DNA from: Bryoerythrophyllum caledonicum
Taxonomy: Eukaryota > Streptophyta > Bryopsida > Pottiales > Pottiaceae
Direction: 5' to 3'
DNA length: 64,000 nucleotides
Assembly: GCA_963971425.1 (NCBI GenBank)
Contig: OZ020525.1
Location: 2,604,001 to 2,668,000 of the forward strand
The notes below the pieces were generated by a model. The model did not search any database and was not told the origin of the DNA. It saw only the letters and a list, made by a program, of their open reading frames with translations. This document shows positions 53,011-62,559 of this stretch, in pieces. The position numbers and the translations under genes were made by a program. How positions within the stretch are numbered: the first letter of the stretch is position 1; each line of letters begins with the position of its first letter.

Positions 53011-53855
53011 CCCTAAAGGACAATTTGGCCATACGGAGAACAAATCGATTTTGAGCACTTTCCTAAAAATCCATTTTTGAAGATAACTTCTCGAAAAAAA
53101 AATTAGTATGAATTGGAACACGGGTTATCTTTGTGGGGATTTATTTTTTTATTTTTTTATTTTTTTATAAAAAAATGTTATAATGCTTCAAATATTGAAA
53201 AATTGACTCTTATGGGAACTCCACAAGGTACTATAGAGAAGAATAGATATATTGTAGAGTTGACAATTGCACTTTTTTAAAGGCGGGTAGTAGTGAAGGA
53301 AAGTTCTTGACAACTTGCATTGTTTTTACTTTAAAAACGCATAGAAATCAAGGATTTTACATTTTTAATATTTTAATCTATTTTTAGAACAAATCATAAT
53401 AATTCTATTCACTATTCAAATTTTAGATCCAAAAAGTATTTCTCTATTTAAGAAATAAAACTGCTTTCCCAAAAAGGGCCACTTTCTATACCCAAGGTCG
53501 TTGCACGTCCATTTTTCTTATCATAAACACCTCCAATACTTGTGATTTTTTGGCGTGCAATGGCCTAACACAAGGTAGAACATAGATGCATTGAGTTTAT
53601 GCAATGTGCACTGCAAAAATTTGTCATTATCTTGAGTCAAGGTACGCTGAATTTGTTTAGGGGCATTGTAAAAAAAAAAATTGGACTCTTCAAATGCATA
53701 TATCTTTCAACCCGTACGGTCAAAGTTTACAAAAAAATTAGGGTGTCTTCTTGTAGTAGTTAGCTTAAAGATCCTACCATTGAAAATAGTACACAAATGA
53801 ATCTAATAATATCTCATTTCAAAGTCGCGAAGTACAAAGCTTGATCTTTTAGGGG
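53011..53855. mobile_element. TTAA MITE (piggyBac-like), diverged third type, 845 bp
   Basis: Begins CCCTAAAGGACAA after TTAA (53007-53010), ends TTGATCTTTTAGGGG before TTAA (53856-53859). The interior retains CCGTACGGTCAAAG, GATCCTACC and the TTTTTTTT-rich centre of the family but is much diverged from both other subfamilies. Confidence 0.75.
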
Positions 53856-53859
53856 TTAA

Positions 53860-54170
53860 TTATGAAAGTAGCTACAATTGTCCATGCATGTATATGTAAA
53901 GATGGATGATAATGTTATCTTCCTGTTACCTTCTAAATGTTTATACTAAATATTGAAACATTCTCTTCAAAATACAATATCTAGCTAAAAAAATGCTTAA
54001 AATATTTCAATCACTTCTACATACAAGTTACAATAAAATATATGATATTTTTAAATGGATGAATGAAATGAATGTTGGTTGACAAGAAATTAAGTACGAA
54101 AGAAATCATTCATAGCCACTATATATTCATAGTTCAATAAATATATGCTTGGGCATCTACGATTAAGTGG
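53860..54170. other. Intergenic, nothing recognised
   Basis: AT-rich, no features. Confidence 0.4.
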
Positions 54171-54173
54171 GCC

Positions 54174-54620
54174 CTACCAATTACACTCGCAAACATTATT
54201 TAGTACAGCTAGTACATGGTTTTTTTCCTTTTGAGGTACTAATCTCGACACTTCAAAGTCTGGAGTCCAAAGAACAGTTGTCGGCTTCATTTTTGGATGT
54301 GATTGTCTTGCCTTATAAAGCATAATTTTCTTCACATCCTTCATACATTTGGGAGGATTTTGTTTCATAAACTTCAGTTGCATCAAAGGACTCTTTCATT
54401 AAAACCATGTTATTTCTAATATTTTGCCTACAAAGCGGGCATGATATGTTCTTGGTGATGTGTCACGTTTTTGGGTCTGTCCCCATATCAAAATGCACCC
54501 GCCACAAAAGCAATGTCCACATTTCAATTTGAATTGTGCATGTGGGACTTCATCTTCCAAACAAATACCCACAAGTGTCTTTTCCTTCACATAATTACTT
54601 TTCTTGATCTAAAGCCACAA
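54174..54620 (-). pseudogene. RING-finger (C3HC4-type) protein fragment, broken
   Basis: Minus strand. VGICLEDEVPHAQFKLKCGH, then CFCGGCILIWGQTQKRD, then in another frame SCPLCRQNIRNN and a tail with KSSQMYEG. The C-x2-C ... CGHCFCxxCI ... CPLCRQ order is a RING domain of the ubiquitin-ligase type. The first Cys of the first pair is not seen, and a frameshift lies between CILIW and CPLC, so it cannot bind both zincs as read. No upstream or downstream gene parts were recognised. Probably a retained or captured piece of a host gene. Confidence 0.6.
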
Positions 54621-54719
54621 CGGAAACTATTATCTCCGTGGATTATGAAAGAAATGAATATATTAATTTTGTAAGAATAATATTTATTTTGTCTACACTT
54701 CTACTCTATATCTTTCTAC

Positions 54720-54854
54720 ATAGTAAAAAAGCCTACGGATATCACCTAGGTATCATGAAGTAGGAGATGGCAACACATGACATTTACTTTATTATTTTTA
54801 GTTGAATTACCTAAACTTACAATTCCCATTGGAGACAACGGGTCGGTATACTAA
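54720..54854 (+). mobile_element. Small Helitron 3' part
   Basis: Ends in CCCATTGGAGACAACGGG hairpin, GGTCGGTATA, CTAA then T. The interior ATCACCTAGGTATC..CACATGACATTTAC is shared with the next elements; the 5' end is not clear. Confidence 0.65.
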
Positions 54855-54875
54855 TATTATCTCTTTTTATACATA

Positions 54876-55093
54876 TCTACTCTATATTATAAAAGAACAA
54901 GGTCAGTACCCAATGGTTGAAACCTCCAATATCTAGGTGATACCCTCTTCTCTAAGAAGTCGGCATGTGGCATTTACTTTAATACTTCAACTTTATATAC
55001 CTAGGAAACCCGGGTATCTAAAGTAAATAACCGATATACGTTTACTTTATTGGCAGTTGTCCTTGGGCCCTTGATGATAATAAGGTCCACTAG
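54876..55093 (+). mobile_element. Small non-autonomous Helitron, 218 bp
   Basis: A|TCTACTCTATATTATAAAAG at the 5' end; 3' end AAGGTCCACTAG followed by T. The interior carries CTAGGTGATACCC and GGCATGTGGCATTTAC. Confidence 0.7.
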
Positions 55094-55104
55094 TAAATAA
55101 TAAA

Positions 55105-55395
55105 TCTACTACGTATAATAAAAGAGCTAGGGCTAATATCCGGTTGGTACCCAAGCAATCTGTTGCGCCACGTGGCAATACCAGCCTACTTCAATATTGG
55201 TCTTCCTTGACACATGGCAATAGCTAGTATAGCTAGGTAAAAGAAGAAGGGAGATACCCGGTGATGGAAACCAAAGATACCTAGGTGATATCCACCGTAG
55301 GAGGCAACAACATGAGGCATTTACTTTTATTTTTACTTTTAGTTACCTTACCTAAACTTACACTACCCGTTGGGGACAACTGGTCGGTATACTAA
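55105..55395 (+). mobile_element. Small non-autonomous Helitron, 291 bp
   Basis: A|TCTACTACGTATAATAAAAG at the 5' end; 3' hairpin GTTGGGGACAAC, then TGGTCGGTATA and CTAA followed by T. Best preserved member of the array; closely related to 17044-17340. Confidence 0.85.
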
Positions 55396-55592
55396 TCTAC
55401 TATGTAATATAAAAGAACAAGGCAAATAACCGGACCGACACCTAGGCAACTCAAAATGCGACATGTGGCGATATCCGGGTCACCTTTACTTTACATATGT
55501 AAGAAATTTGGATATCTAAATATTGGGTATATGTTTACTTTTTTGAGGATTATCATTGGCATGTTGGAGACAACCAGGGGGGGGTCCACTAT
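55396..55592 (+). mobile_element. Small Helitron abutting the previous one, about 197 bp
   Basis: Its 5' TCTACTATGTAATATAAAAG starts on the base directly after the CTAA of the previous element. The 3' hairpin GTTGGAGACAAC and TCCACTAT end (CTAT for CTAG) are near 55563-55592. Confidence 0.75.
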
Positions 55593-55618
55593 TAAATTTA
55601 ATAAAAAGCCTAGGGGTA

Positions 55619-55868
55619 TCATTCAATAGAGTGTCCTAGCAAAAGTTTTTAGAGGTGCCCAAAGTGCCTGCTCTCCCCATTTTAAATTTAAAACCCTATA
55701 TCGTTTTCATTATATGTCGGATTCAGGAAAAAAAAAATGTTCTCCCACTAAGGTTTTAGTAATGTCCTTCTATAGTAAAAATTTCAAAGAGGAATGTTGG
55801 AAATTGACACCATAGGAATCTGACCGAACTTTCAAAAAGCCCATTTTTGACACTTGGTCATTTAGGGG
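55619..55868. mobile_element. Truncated TTAA MITE (second subfamily)
   Basis: Matches the last 250 bp of the element at 41977-43783 (CAATAGAGTGTCCTA, GGTGCCC, CTCCCCATTT, CACTAAGGT, GACACCATAGGAA) and ends CACTTGGTCATTTAGGGG before TTAA (55869-55872). Confidence 0.8.
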
Positions 55869-55872
55869 TTAA

Positions 55873-56175
55873 TTTGACAACATGTGTGCCAAATTTCAAG
55901 TCCAGGAGATGAACACAAAAAAAGATGTTCAAAATCTACCAACATGTGTAGCTGTGAGAAAAGTTTCACAACTACCAACTTTGACACCCTCCCAAGGATT
56001 GAAAAAAACATCTGCCCATGGAATCTTTAGACATGAGACCATCTCAATGTTGATAACATGTGTGAAAAAATTGAAGTCCAAAAGATCCACACAAAGAAAA
56101 TATTCCAAACCTACCTCCATGTGTAGTGTGAGTAACAAACGGAGAAACCGTTTCACTACTAACACCCTCTAGAAC
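55873..56175. mobile_element. Tc1-like terminal repeat fragment
   Basis: Roughly two of the 180-bp units of the Tc1-like TIR (CTACCAACATGTGTAG at 55936 and CTACCTCCATGTGTAG near 56110, with TTTGACACCCTCCCAAGG between). Immediately adjacent to the TTAA MITE fragment. No transposase. Confidence 0.75.
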
Positions 56176-56179
56176 ATGC

Positions 56180-56850
56180 ATGTTGGGTCACAATCAAGAA
56201 TTCTCTACATCATTGTGTGGAAGTTCAAAGGCTCTAGACATGCCCTCAAACTATCAGCTTACAGTTATAACGTAAGGCCCCCTAAAACCGACAAGTTAAG
56301 GAATGTGCATATATATAGAGAGGAGATAATTATACTATTATTTTTCACTGATAGCCAATAGAATTGCAATTCCAACCCAAGCAATTTCATATTTTTCCAA
56401 TGAAAATTGATTTAGTTATGAATTTTCAAACTGTACAGCCATGTTTAGTGGGTGGCCAACAGTAGGTATCCCCATAACCAACAACCAAAAGTAAGGGTCT
56501 TGACTAATAGCAAACCTCCATTTGGAACTGAGTTGGTAGTAATGGGATGGAAGAGGGTTGGATATACCCCAATTTTACAGGTGTTGGCTATGGGTTTTGG
56601 TTGGTTATGGGGGACTTACCTGATTGCATGTTGTACTAAACAACGCTGGAGATAGCAAGCACAGACCTATAGTATTAAACAAGACTTCTGTCTCCAGAAC
56701 ATGAATTATCTACATCCATGTAATTTTGTACTTACTTAGAGTCAGAATAAAGCACAATATGAGGGGTCTGCAATTGCTCAATTCTGTTTCACAATTATGT
56801 TCCAGTTTGTTGTTTCAAAGCGGTTCTGCTTCCATCAGTATTGTTCATCT
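56180..56850. other. Intergenic, nothing recognised
   Basis: Two stretches (56460-56630 and 59370-59510) share words such as AGCAAACCTCC, GGTTGG and GGTTTTGGTTGGTTA, a further dispersed repeat without recognisable class. No gene. Confidence 0.4.
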
Positions 56851-56852
56851 TA

Positions 56853-57991
56853 GGGGCTGTTTACATCTAGATGGTTAGGGCTGGAGCCCAAAGAATTCTC
56901 TAGTTCTGATTGGAGTAAAGAATTGGTACCCTGGAAATGGGTTTACATCAAGCAAAATGCGGGCTCTGGCCCAAAGTTTTTTCCGTGGATGAGAAATCTA
57001 GTTGGAATCCTACATGGTAGATTTGAATAGTGTTTTCCAGAACTTAAGGAGACTTGTTTCCTACAACCTCTAGGAGGTTGTATTTCCGGAAGGCCGGGAG
57101 AGTATTTTTCAAAACCTATTTCTGCCAATCATTTATAATATTCTAATGCTAGATTTTGACTATCTTAGATCTAAAGTTTATTGACAACTTCTTTCCCGTT
57201 TGTACTATTCATCAAAGAAAGAAGTTATATTTACTGTTGATAACGTGAGAATTGGAAGAAGAATTTTCCAAGGCGACCAATAAACAAGGTATGTACTGAA
57301 ATCTATCAATTTTCTATAGGATCTACATATTTGCAATATTTTTGGACTTAGAGGAATCTTGAGGAGCAAAAGTGCTTGAGCCTTCTTGAGCCTTTGCCTT
57401 TGCCTAGAGCCGAAAAGGGCCAATTGGGCCCCCTTTCCCCCCAAATTCTGGCCGAATCCGGTGCGGTGACCAAAAGAGCACCAGCAGGGATTGAACCAGC
57501 CACCTCTAGCCTCCCTTGGAAGGCCTCACACTACTCTAGCCACCAAGCCTACTAGCTTCCAGTGTGCAAATGTTGGATAAAAACCTTCTTATGCTACTAT
57601 TTCTGTGATTTATTGTGTGATGTCCAAACATTTTCAAGTCCATTTTCAGGCCTTTAATGATGTTTTTGAGCATTTTAGAGCACTCCTGTTCGCATGAAGA
57701 TTGTACATGAGCATATCTAACAATTTACATATTTTGTGGTCAAGGTCAATTTTCTTTCACTATGGAGTAATTCTAAAAAGAGCCCGTTTTCATACTACTT
57801 AGAAATTCAGCCCAAGTGCACAATGGGCCACAACCCTTCTATTCGGGTTTACACGTAAACTTTGGGCCACAACCCACTTAGAACTCCCTTGTTTGGTGGA
57901 AGGTACCTCGCTTACAATGGTTTCATCCTTCAAGCGGGGTACCACTTGTGTCTATGGGCTCCAACCCAAATCTTCAGGTGTAAACAACCCC
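56853..57991. mobile_element. PIF/Harbinger-type MITE, 1.14 kb, carrying a SINE
   Basis: Ends GGGGCTGTTTACATCTAG and, inverted, GGGGTTGTTTACACCTG; flanked by exact TTA (56850-56852 and 57992-57994). The ends resemble those of the element at 183-3673 (GGGGCGCTTTACACT). No transposase. Confidence 0.8.
57335..57556 (-). mobile_element. tRNA-derived SINE
   Basis: On the minus strand: AGCTAGTAGGCTTGGTGGC, an A-box-like head, then CTGGTTCAATCCCTG (B box) about 60 bp on, then a GC-rich body. The head is related to that of the SINE at 1255-1508. It sits inside the PIF/Harbinger MITE. Confidence 0.6.
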
Positions 57992-57994
57992 TTA

Positions 57995-58590
57995 GGATTT
58001 TTGTAAGTATAAGGTTGGCTCTCCATATCCAATAGATTTTAGCAATATGCATACATGGAGAGAGCAATTAACAATGCAATGATTTTCTAGTGATATCCAA
58101 TAGAATTACAATTTGAACTCAAGTGATTTCATATTTTTCCGATGAAATGGGAATTAGTTAAGAACTTTCAAATTGTGTTGCCATGTTGTGTCTCAAGAGA
58201 ATTGATTTCCGTCCATCCGTCCGTCCGCCTATGCGGTCAAGCTTATCTACGTTTTGGAAAGATTTTATACTTTTACTTTGATTTTTTTATTTTACACAAC
58301 TTTTAGTTTGGCACTTTTATTTACACTAATGACAAGAATAATGAAAAGGGGGGCTCAGTTTCGTGACTTCTTGTAACTTGAGTTAAGAAAGAAATCAATT
58401 AGTATTATTAATCAAAAGATGGAGTATCTTATTGAAACTTTGGGTGACGTTGAAAAGAACTCATTTTCAAGCATAATCTACATTTCACCAAGATGTGCCG
58501 ACTTTCCAAGTATAATAGGTTAATTTTAAGAGCCAAATATGGTGGTGGAAAATGTTTTAGGCCCTCATTAATCGTTTGAGATGGAGCAAA
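57995..58590. other. Intergenic with a Helitron-like 5' fragment
   Basis: 58198-58290 resembles the AGAATTGATTT..GGTCAAGCTTATCTAC start of the Helitron family at 61693. No gene. Confidence 0.4.
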
Positions 58591-58596
58591 GCTTTA

Positions 58597-59146
58597 GGGC
58601 CGCTTCACACCTAATGTCCGAGTCGAGAGTCCGTCGGTTTCCATCAATGAGATTGCTTGAATGGCCAAAGTCCGGCCTCTCAGCCTTCACACCAAAGGCC
58701 AAAGTCCAAAGGCCATCATCTTCCAATGTGCCTACATGGCAGTACTTTTGGAGAGTTTTGGCGCCAAGGCGACGGACTCTCGAGCAAAACTTGGGTTGCC
58801 GTTTATAATTGACCCAACTTCCTTTGAGAGTCCGTCGAATTTTTCAATAAAATAATCAAAATTAGACAAGATCTGGACCATTAGTTGAAAGAGGCCAAAT
58901 TTTTTGGCTGATTTTCATTTGGCTGATTTTTTGGGCTGATTTTTATTGACTGATTTTTTTGGCGTAATGATGTGGGGTTTGGACTTTGAACTTGGACTTT
59001 GGGGCTTCACACCACAACCGCCCAAAGGATTCAATATATATATATATATTAATGTTTTTTTTAATCCAAAAGTTTGGACTCTTGCCATAGTTTGGGCAGA
59101 AATTTTGATTGACGGACTCTCGACTTAGCCAAGTGTGAAGCGGCCC
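58597..59146. mobile_element. PIF/Harbinger-type MITE, 550 bp
   Basis: Ends GGGCCGCTTCACACCTAATG and, inverted, GGGCCGCTTCACACTTGG with an inner CGAGAGTCCGTC block on both sides; exact TTA duplication (58594-58596, 59147-59149). Noncoding. Confidence 0.9.
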
Positions 59147-59149
59147 TTA

Positions 59150-59539
59150 GTGATACCCCAATAAGTTAGTTAAAGTGCCAAACAACATAACATTGTGACA
59201 AACCTCTTGGTGACATGCTTCCTCCACTCACACATCCAACTAGAACATCCATTTTCATGAAGTGATTCCAACCCAAGTGATTTCATATTTACTTATGTTA
59301 ATTTGTTATAAATTTTCAAAGTGTGCTGCCATTTTTAGCTCGCGGCCGCCAATAGGTACTCCTACTAGGTGTTGAACAAAAGTAAGGGATTATGACTGAT
59401 AGCAAACCTCCCTTTGGATGGATGAATGGGTGGTAATGGGATGGAAGTGGGTTCGATATACCCCAACTTTATAGGTGTTAGTTATAGGTTTTGGTTGGTT
59501 ACTAGGGATTTACCATTGAGCTTGACAATTATCCAATTA
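59150..59539. other. Intergenic, nothing recognised
   Basis: Shares the AGCAAACCTCC..GGTTTTGGTTGG repeat with 56510-56610. No gene. Confidence 0.4.
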
Positions 59540-59640
59540 CTAGTATTGGTACCCGTCGTTCTGAGCGGGGAAGGTTTTTGGGTATTTCGTGGATGAATAT
59601 CAACGCACGACATACCTCAGAATAAAATTTGTTTGACGTA

Positions 59641-59949
59641 TTATATTTTAGATTGCAATTTGCATCCTTCGGAATGTCGTGCGTTGATCGGCAAAACGTC
59701 GTCATTCCGTGCAGCAAGGATGGCACGACCGCTGAAGTACTCGCGCGCATTTGCTTCGACGTCAGCAATTCCTCTATAGACGGCATTGATCAAGCCGTTC
59801 AAGGTGTAATTGCCGACAATCATCGCCTGTGGAAACGTGATCATGTCATCCTTCACCTTCTCCAACCTGTCTTCCCCCAGCGCTAGGAGCCACTCTGGAA
59901 ATGTACGGTTGCCCAAATCCACACGGCGTTCACCAACAACAGCACGCAT
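59641..59949 (-). pseudogene. Helitron helicase (Pif1-like) internal fragment, 102 aa
   Basis: MRAVVGERRVDLGNRTFPEW through REYFSGRAILAARNDDV to GCKLQSKI. Homologous over its whole length to 6327-6632, with about twenty substitutions by eye, and likewise an open frame. Lacks Walker motifs and Rep domain, so not a functional helicase; it marks the fragment fixed in this Helitron subfamily. Confidence 0.8.
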
Positions 59950-59959
59950 GTTCTGGCGA

Positions 59960-60140
59960 AATCTTAGGTTTAGGGTTTAGGTTTTTAGAGTTTTAGATTT
60001 TTAGAGTTTTAAGGGTTTTAAGGGTTTTAAGGGTTTTTAGGGTTCTGAGGATTTTGGATTTTTAGGGTTTTAAGGATTTTAGGGTTTTCAGTGTTTTTAG
60101 GGGTTTTAGAGTTTTTAGGATTTTTAGGATTTAGGATTAG
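59960..60140 (-). repeat. Decayed telomere-like (CCCTAAA) repeats in a Helitron
   Basis: Plus strand TTTTAGGGTTTTA-type words, irregular. Same position and direction relative to the Helitron as 6224-6312. Confidence 0.75.
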
Positions 60141-60255
60141 GGAGTGGCGGATAGACAGACCGTCGCCTATTCTATAGGTAAATGCAACAAATTTGTGAGA
60201 AGTTCAAGTCTGTAGAAAATAAGCTTTTTTCTTATTGATGACAATTATCCAACTA

Positions 60256-61048
60256 CTAGGGTTGGTACCCGTCGTCCCGACGGAGAGAGCGGAGGGTGGT
60301 GTGTTAAATTTACGTTTGTATGTTTTGTATTTTAAAACCTATAAGCTCAAATCGAATCTAAATGGAAGAATACTTATATTCTTGGAGTGCATGTAAACGT
60401 TACCCTAGTTTAAATCCACTACAAAAATAAAGTACTTTTGCTTTACATTTGCATTTTGATCGACCCTTTGTGCACATAAAGGCCGCTTTACACTATGGTG
60501 GAGAAGTTCACCGGTCAAGAATTCAAGGGAAATGGAGCAATATGATTGGAGAAAAAATTGTTCTTCACTGGTGGAGAACTTCAAGCATGGATGAAAAAAT
60601 GACATGGCCGCCTATGTGGCAAAACTTTTTTGAAGAGTTCTTCTCCGGTGGGCTCGTTTCTTGTCGGGCCTCAAACCCCCGGACAAGAAACCAAACCACC
60701 GGAGAAGAGCAACTTCTTCATGCATTACTTTATTCTTTTTTTGTCTTGTCCAACATCCACCGCTCGCCTCAAATAACCATGTCTTGGCCGAGACTTCTTG
60801 ACCGGCCGGTGGAGTTCTCCACCATAGTGTAAAACCCCCCTAAGTATCACTTGCCTATTATAGGAGGAGAAAACCTTTGACATCAAGAGGTCGAAATCAA
60901 GAGTCATTAGGTTACTACCTAATATCAAGAGTCAAGAAGGGTGCATCACCGTGCCTCACCCTTCACATCAAGAGGTCAAAATCAAGAAAGAGAGGTTACG
61001 TGACCGGGAGCGGCGGACAGACATATTGACGCCTTTTATATATGTAGA
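60256..61048 (-). mobile_element. Non-autonomous Helitron carrying a nested MITE
   Basis: Minus orientation. 5' end TCTACATATATAAAAGGCG (61048 downward) after an A; 3' end CGTCGGGACGACGGGTACC, AACC, CTAG at 60256, then T. Same family as 19613-20275 but with only about one of the 85-bp units. Without the inserted MITE it is about 430 bp. Confidence 0.88.
60480..60840. mobile_element. PIF/Harbinger-type MITE, 361 bp, nested in a Helitron
   Basis: Ends AGGCCGCTTTACACTATGG and, inverted, GGGGGGTTTTACACTATGG, both continuing TGGAGAA. Flanked by exact TAA (60477-60479 and 60841-60843). The sister Helitrons at 20035-20060 and 21000-21020 (opposite strand) read GATACTTATGTGC with no insertion, an empty-site proof. 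Confidence 0.92.
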
Positions 61049-61049
61049 T

Positions 61050-61692
61050 GCAACAAATTTGTGAGAAGTTCAAGTCTGCAGGAAATAAGGTATTTTCATG
61101 ACTATTTTCTTATTCACTTTGGATCACTTCTTCATTGACCTTGAAAGATTTTTGATTGGCATGTTGATAGACTTTCGTTGTTTTGGTTTGTGATTTTACA
61201 AAGGTGGTGGTGGTATCGGATCTAAAGTTGAATCTGAATGATCATTTTGTCCAAGGCCACAAGAGCTAGGGCAGGGTAGGTGGTCCTCTTTTAACTCCTA
61301 AAGGACTAAGTGTACTTGTTGGGTATAAAATATTCAACTTGACTGTAATTATCTATCAATTTGTATGGTCAAAATTCATAAAGTTTTTACTCATCTCATA
61401 TAAGTCCGGAATAAAATCAAACAATGACATATTCAAAAAGTTTATTTTGGCAGTAAATCCAAGGAGTAGAAATTCCTTAGAACCACTTTTAATATTTATT
61501 GTGACCTTCTATGATATCACAAAATTCTAAACACAAAGGATATCCTTAGAAACATGATCTTCAATGAACCAAATTATCAAATAAATCAATACCAAATATA
61601 AATTTAATTCTTCTAAATTATATTAAATTTTTTAGAGGGAAGTGGGGAATTGATTCAAAACAATATTGTGTCCGGAGGACATGTTCCACTAG
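61050..61692. other. Intergenic, ending in a Helitron 3' terminus
   Basis: 61288-61315 (TTAACTCCTAAAGGACTAAG) resembles a lone end of the TTAA MITE family. 61660-61692 is a Helitron 3' end: GTGTCCGGAGGACAT hairpin, GTTCCA, CTAG. Its 5' end was not located. Confidence 0.45.
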
Positions 61693-62062
61693 TCTTAAGT
61701 AATAATAGAATTGATTTATGTGCATGAGTGCATCTGTGTGGTCAAGTTTATCTACATTTTAGGAAGATTTCATGCTTTTATTTTGATGCTTTTATTATTA
61801 TAGAAAATTTATTTTTAATTTTTAATTTTTGAATTATTAGTGGATGTGATGAATATTAACAATTTGTGCTCCATCAAAAGAATAGGGACTATGGTAAATA
61901 TCAACTTGAAATCTTAATTGACATGATTTTCAATAGACCAAAGTATCAAATAGATTGATACCAATATCATCCAGATCTTTTAGAAATGAAAAATAATTTT
62001 TAAGAAGGAAGTAAGGACTTAGTTTAAAACATAATTGTGTTTAGAGGACACATGATTCCTAG
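61693..62062 (+). mobile_element. Small Helitron, 370 bp, abutting its neighbours
   Basis: The 5' TC (TCTTAAGTAATAATAG) starts on the base after the preceding CTAG. 3' hairpin TGTGTTTAGAGGACACA, TGATTC, CTAG at 62059-62062. Shares AATAGAATTGATTT and GTCAAGTTTATCTACATTTT with 17341-17570 and the next element. Confidence 0.8.
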
Positions 62063-62218
62063 TTTATACAATAGAATTGGATTGATTTCCATGACCATGT
62101 CTGTGTGATCAAGCTTATCTACATTTTCAGAAGATTTCTCTCTTTTGCTTTGATACCTTCATTTTACACTTTCACTTAAAAACACTTGCCGCGTTGGATA
62201 CAACAGGGGTTTTCATAG
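62063..62218 (+). mobile_element. Helitron-like element, about 156 bp, abutting
   Basis: Begins TTTATACAATAGAATTGG directly after the previous CTAG (TC changed to TT). A hairpin GTTGGATACAAC and a CATAG end near 62214-62218 may be its terminus, though the hairpin is of the other small family. Confidence 0.5.
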
Positions 62219-62559
62219 TATATAAAATGAAAGTGAATAATGAAATTAAATAATGAATAATAAATGATGAAAATATGATGTTGAAGGCGTCATTTGTTGC
62301 TTGTCGGAGAGCTAAGTGTGGTGCGGGAAACCGCAATGAAGACGTGATTTGTTGCTTGTAGAAGAATTGAGCTTGGCGCGGGGAACCGCGGTGGTGCTTT
62401 TCATGAACCTGCAACAATTGACGATGGTTGGTAAGTATGTCTACGTATTTTGAAAGCATTTGGAGCCTTTTCTAGGTTTAGGATTTTTGAATTTTAATTA
62501 TGTTTGGATCCAAAGCATTTTAACAAGTAAAGACATGTTATAATAAGAAAATTAGTGGT

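Larger units (their letters stand above)
59540..60182 (-). mobile_element. Helitron with helicase fragment and telomere-like repeats, copy 2
   Basis: Minus orientation. The 5' end at 60182 is TTTACCTATAGAATAGGCG after an A, with the first C changed to T. The 3' end at 59540 is GGGTACCAATACTAG followed by T. The order is the same as in 6184-6709: 5' end, CCCTAA-like repeats (59960-60140, strongly decayed), then the helicase fragment. Confidence 0.85.
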
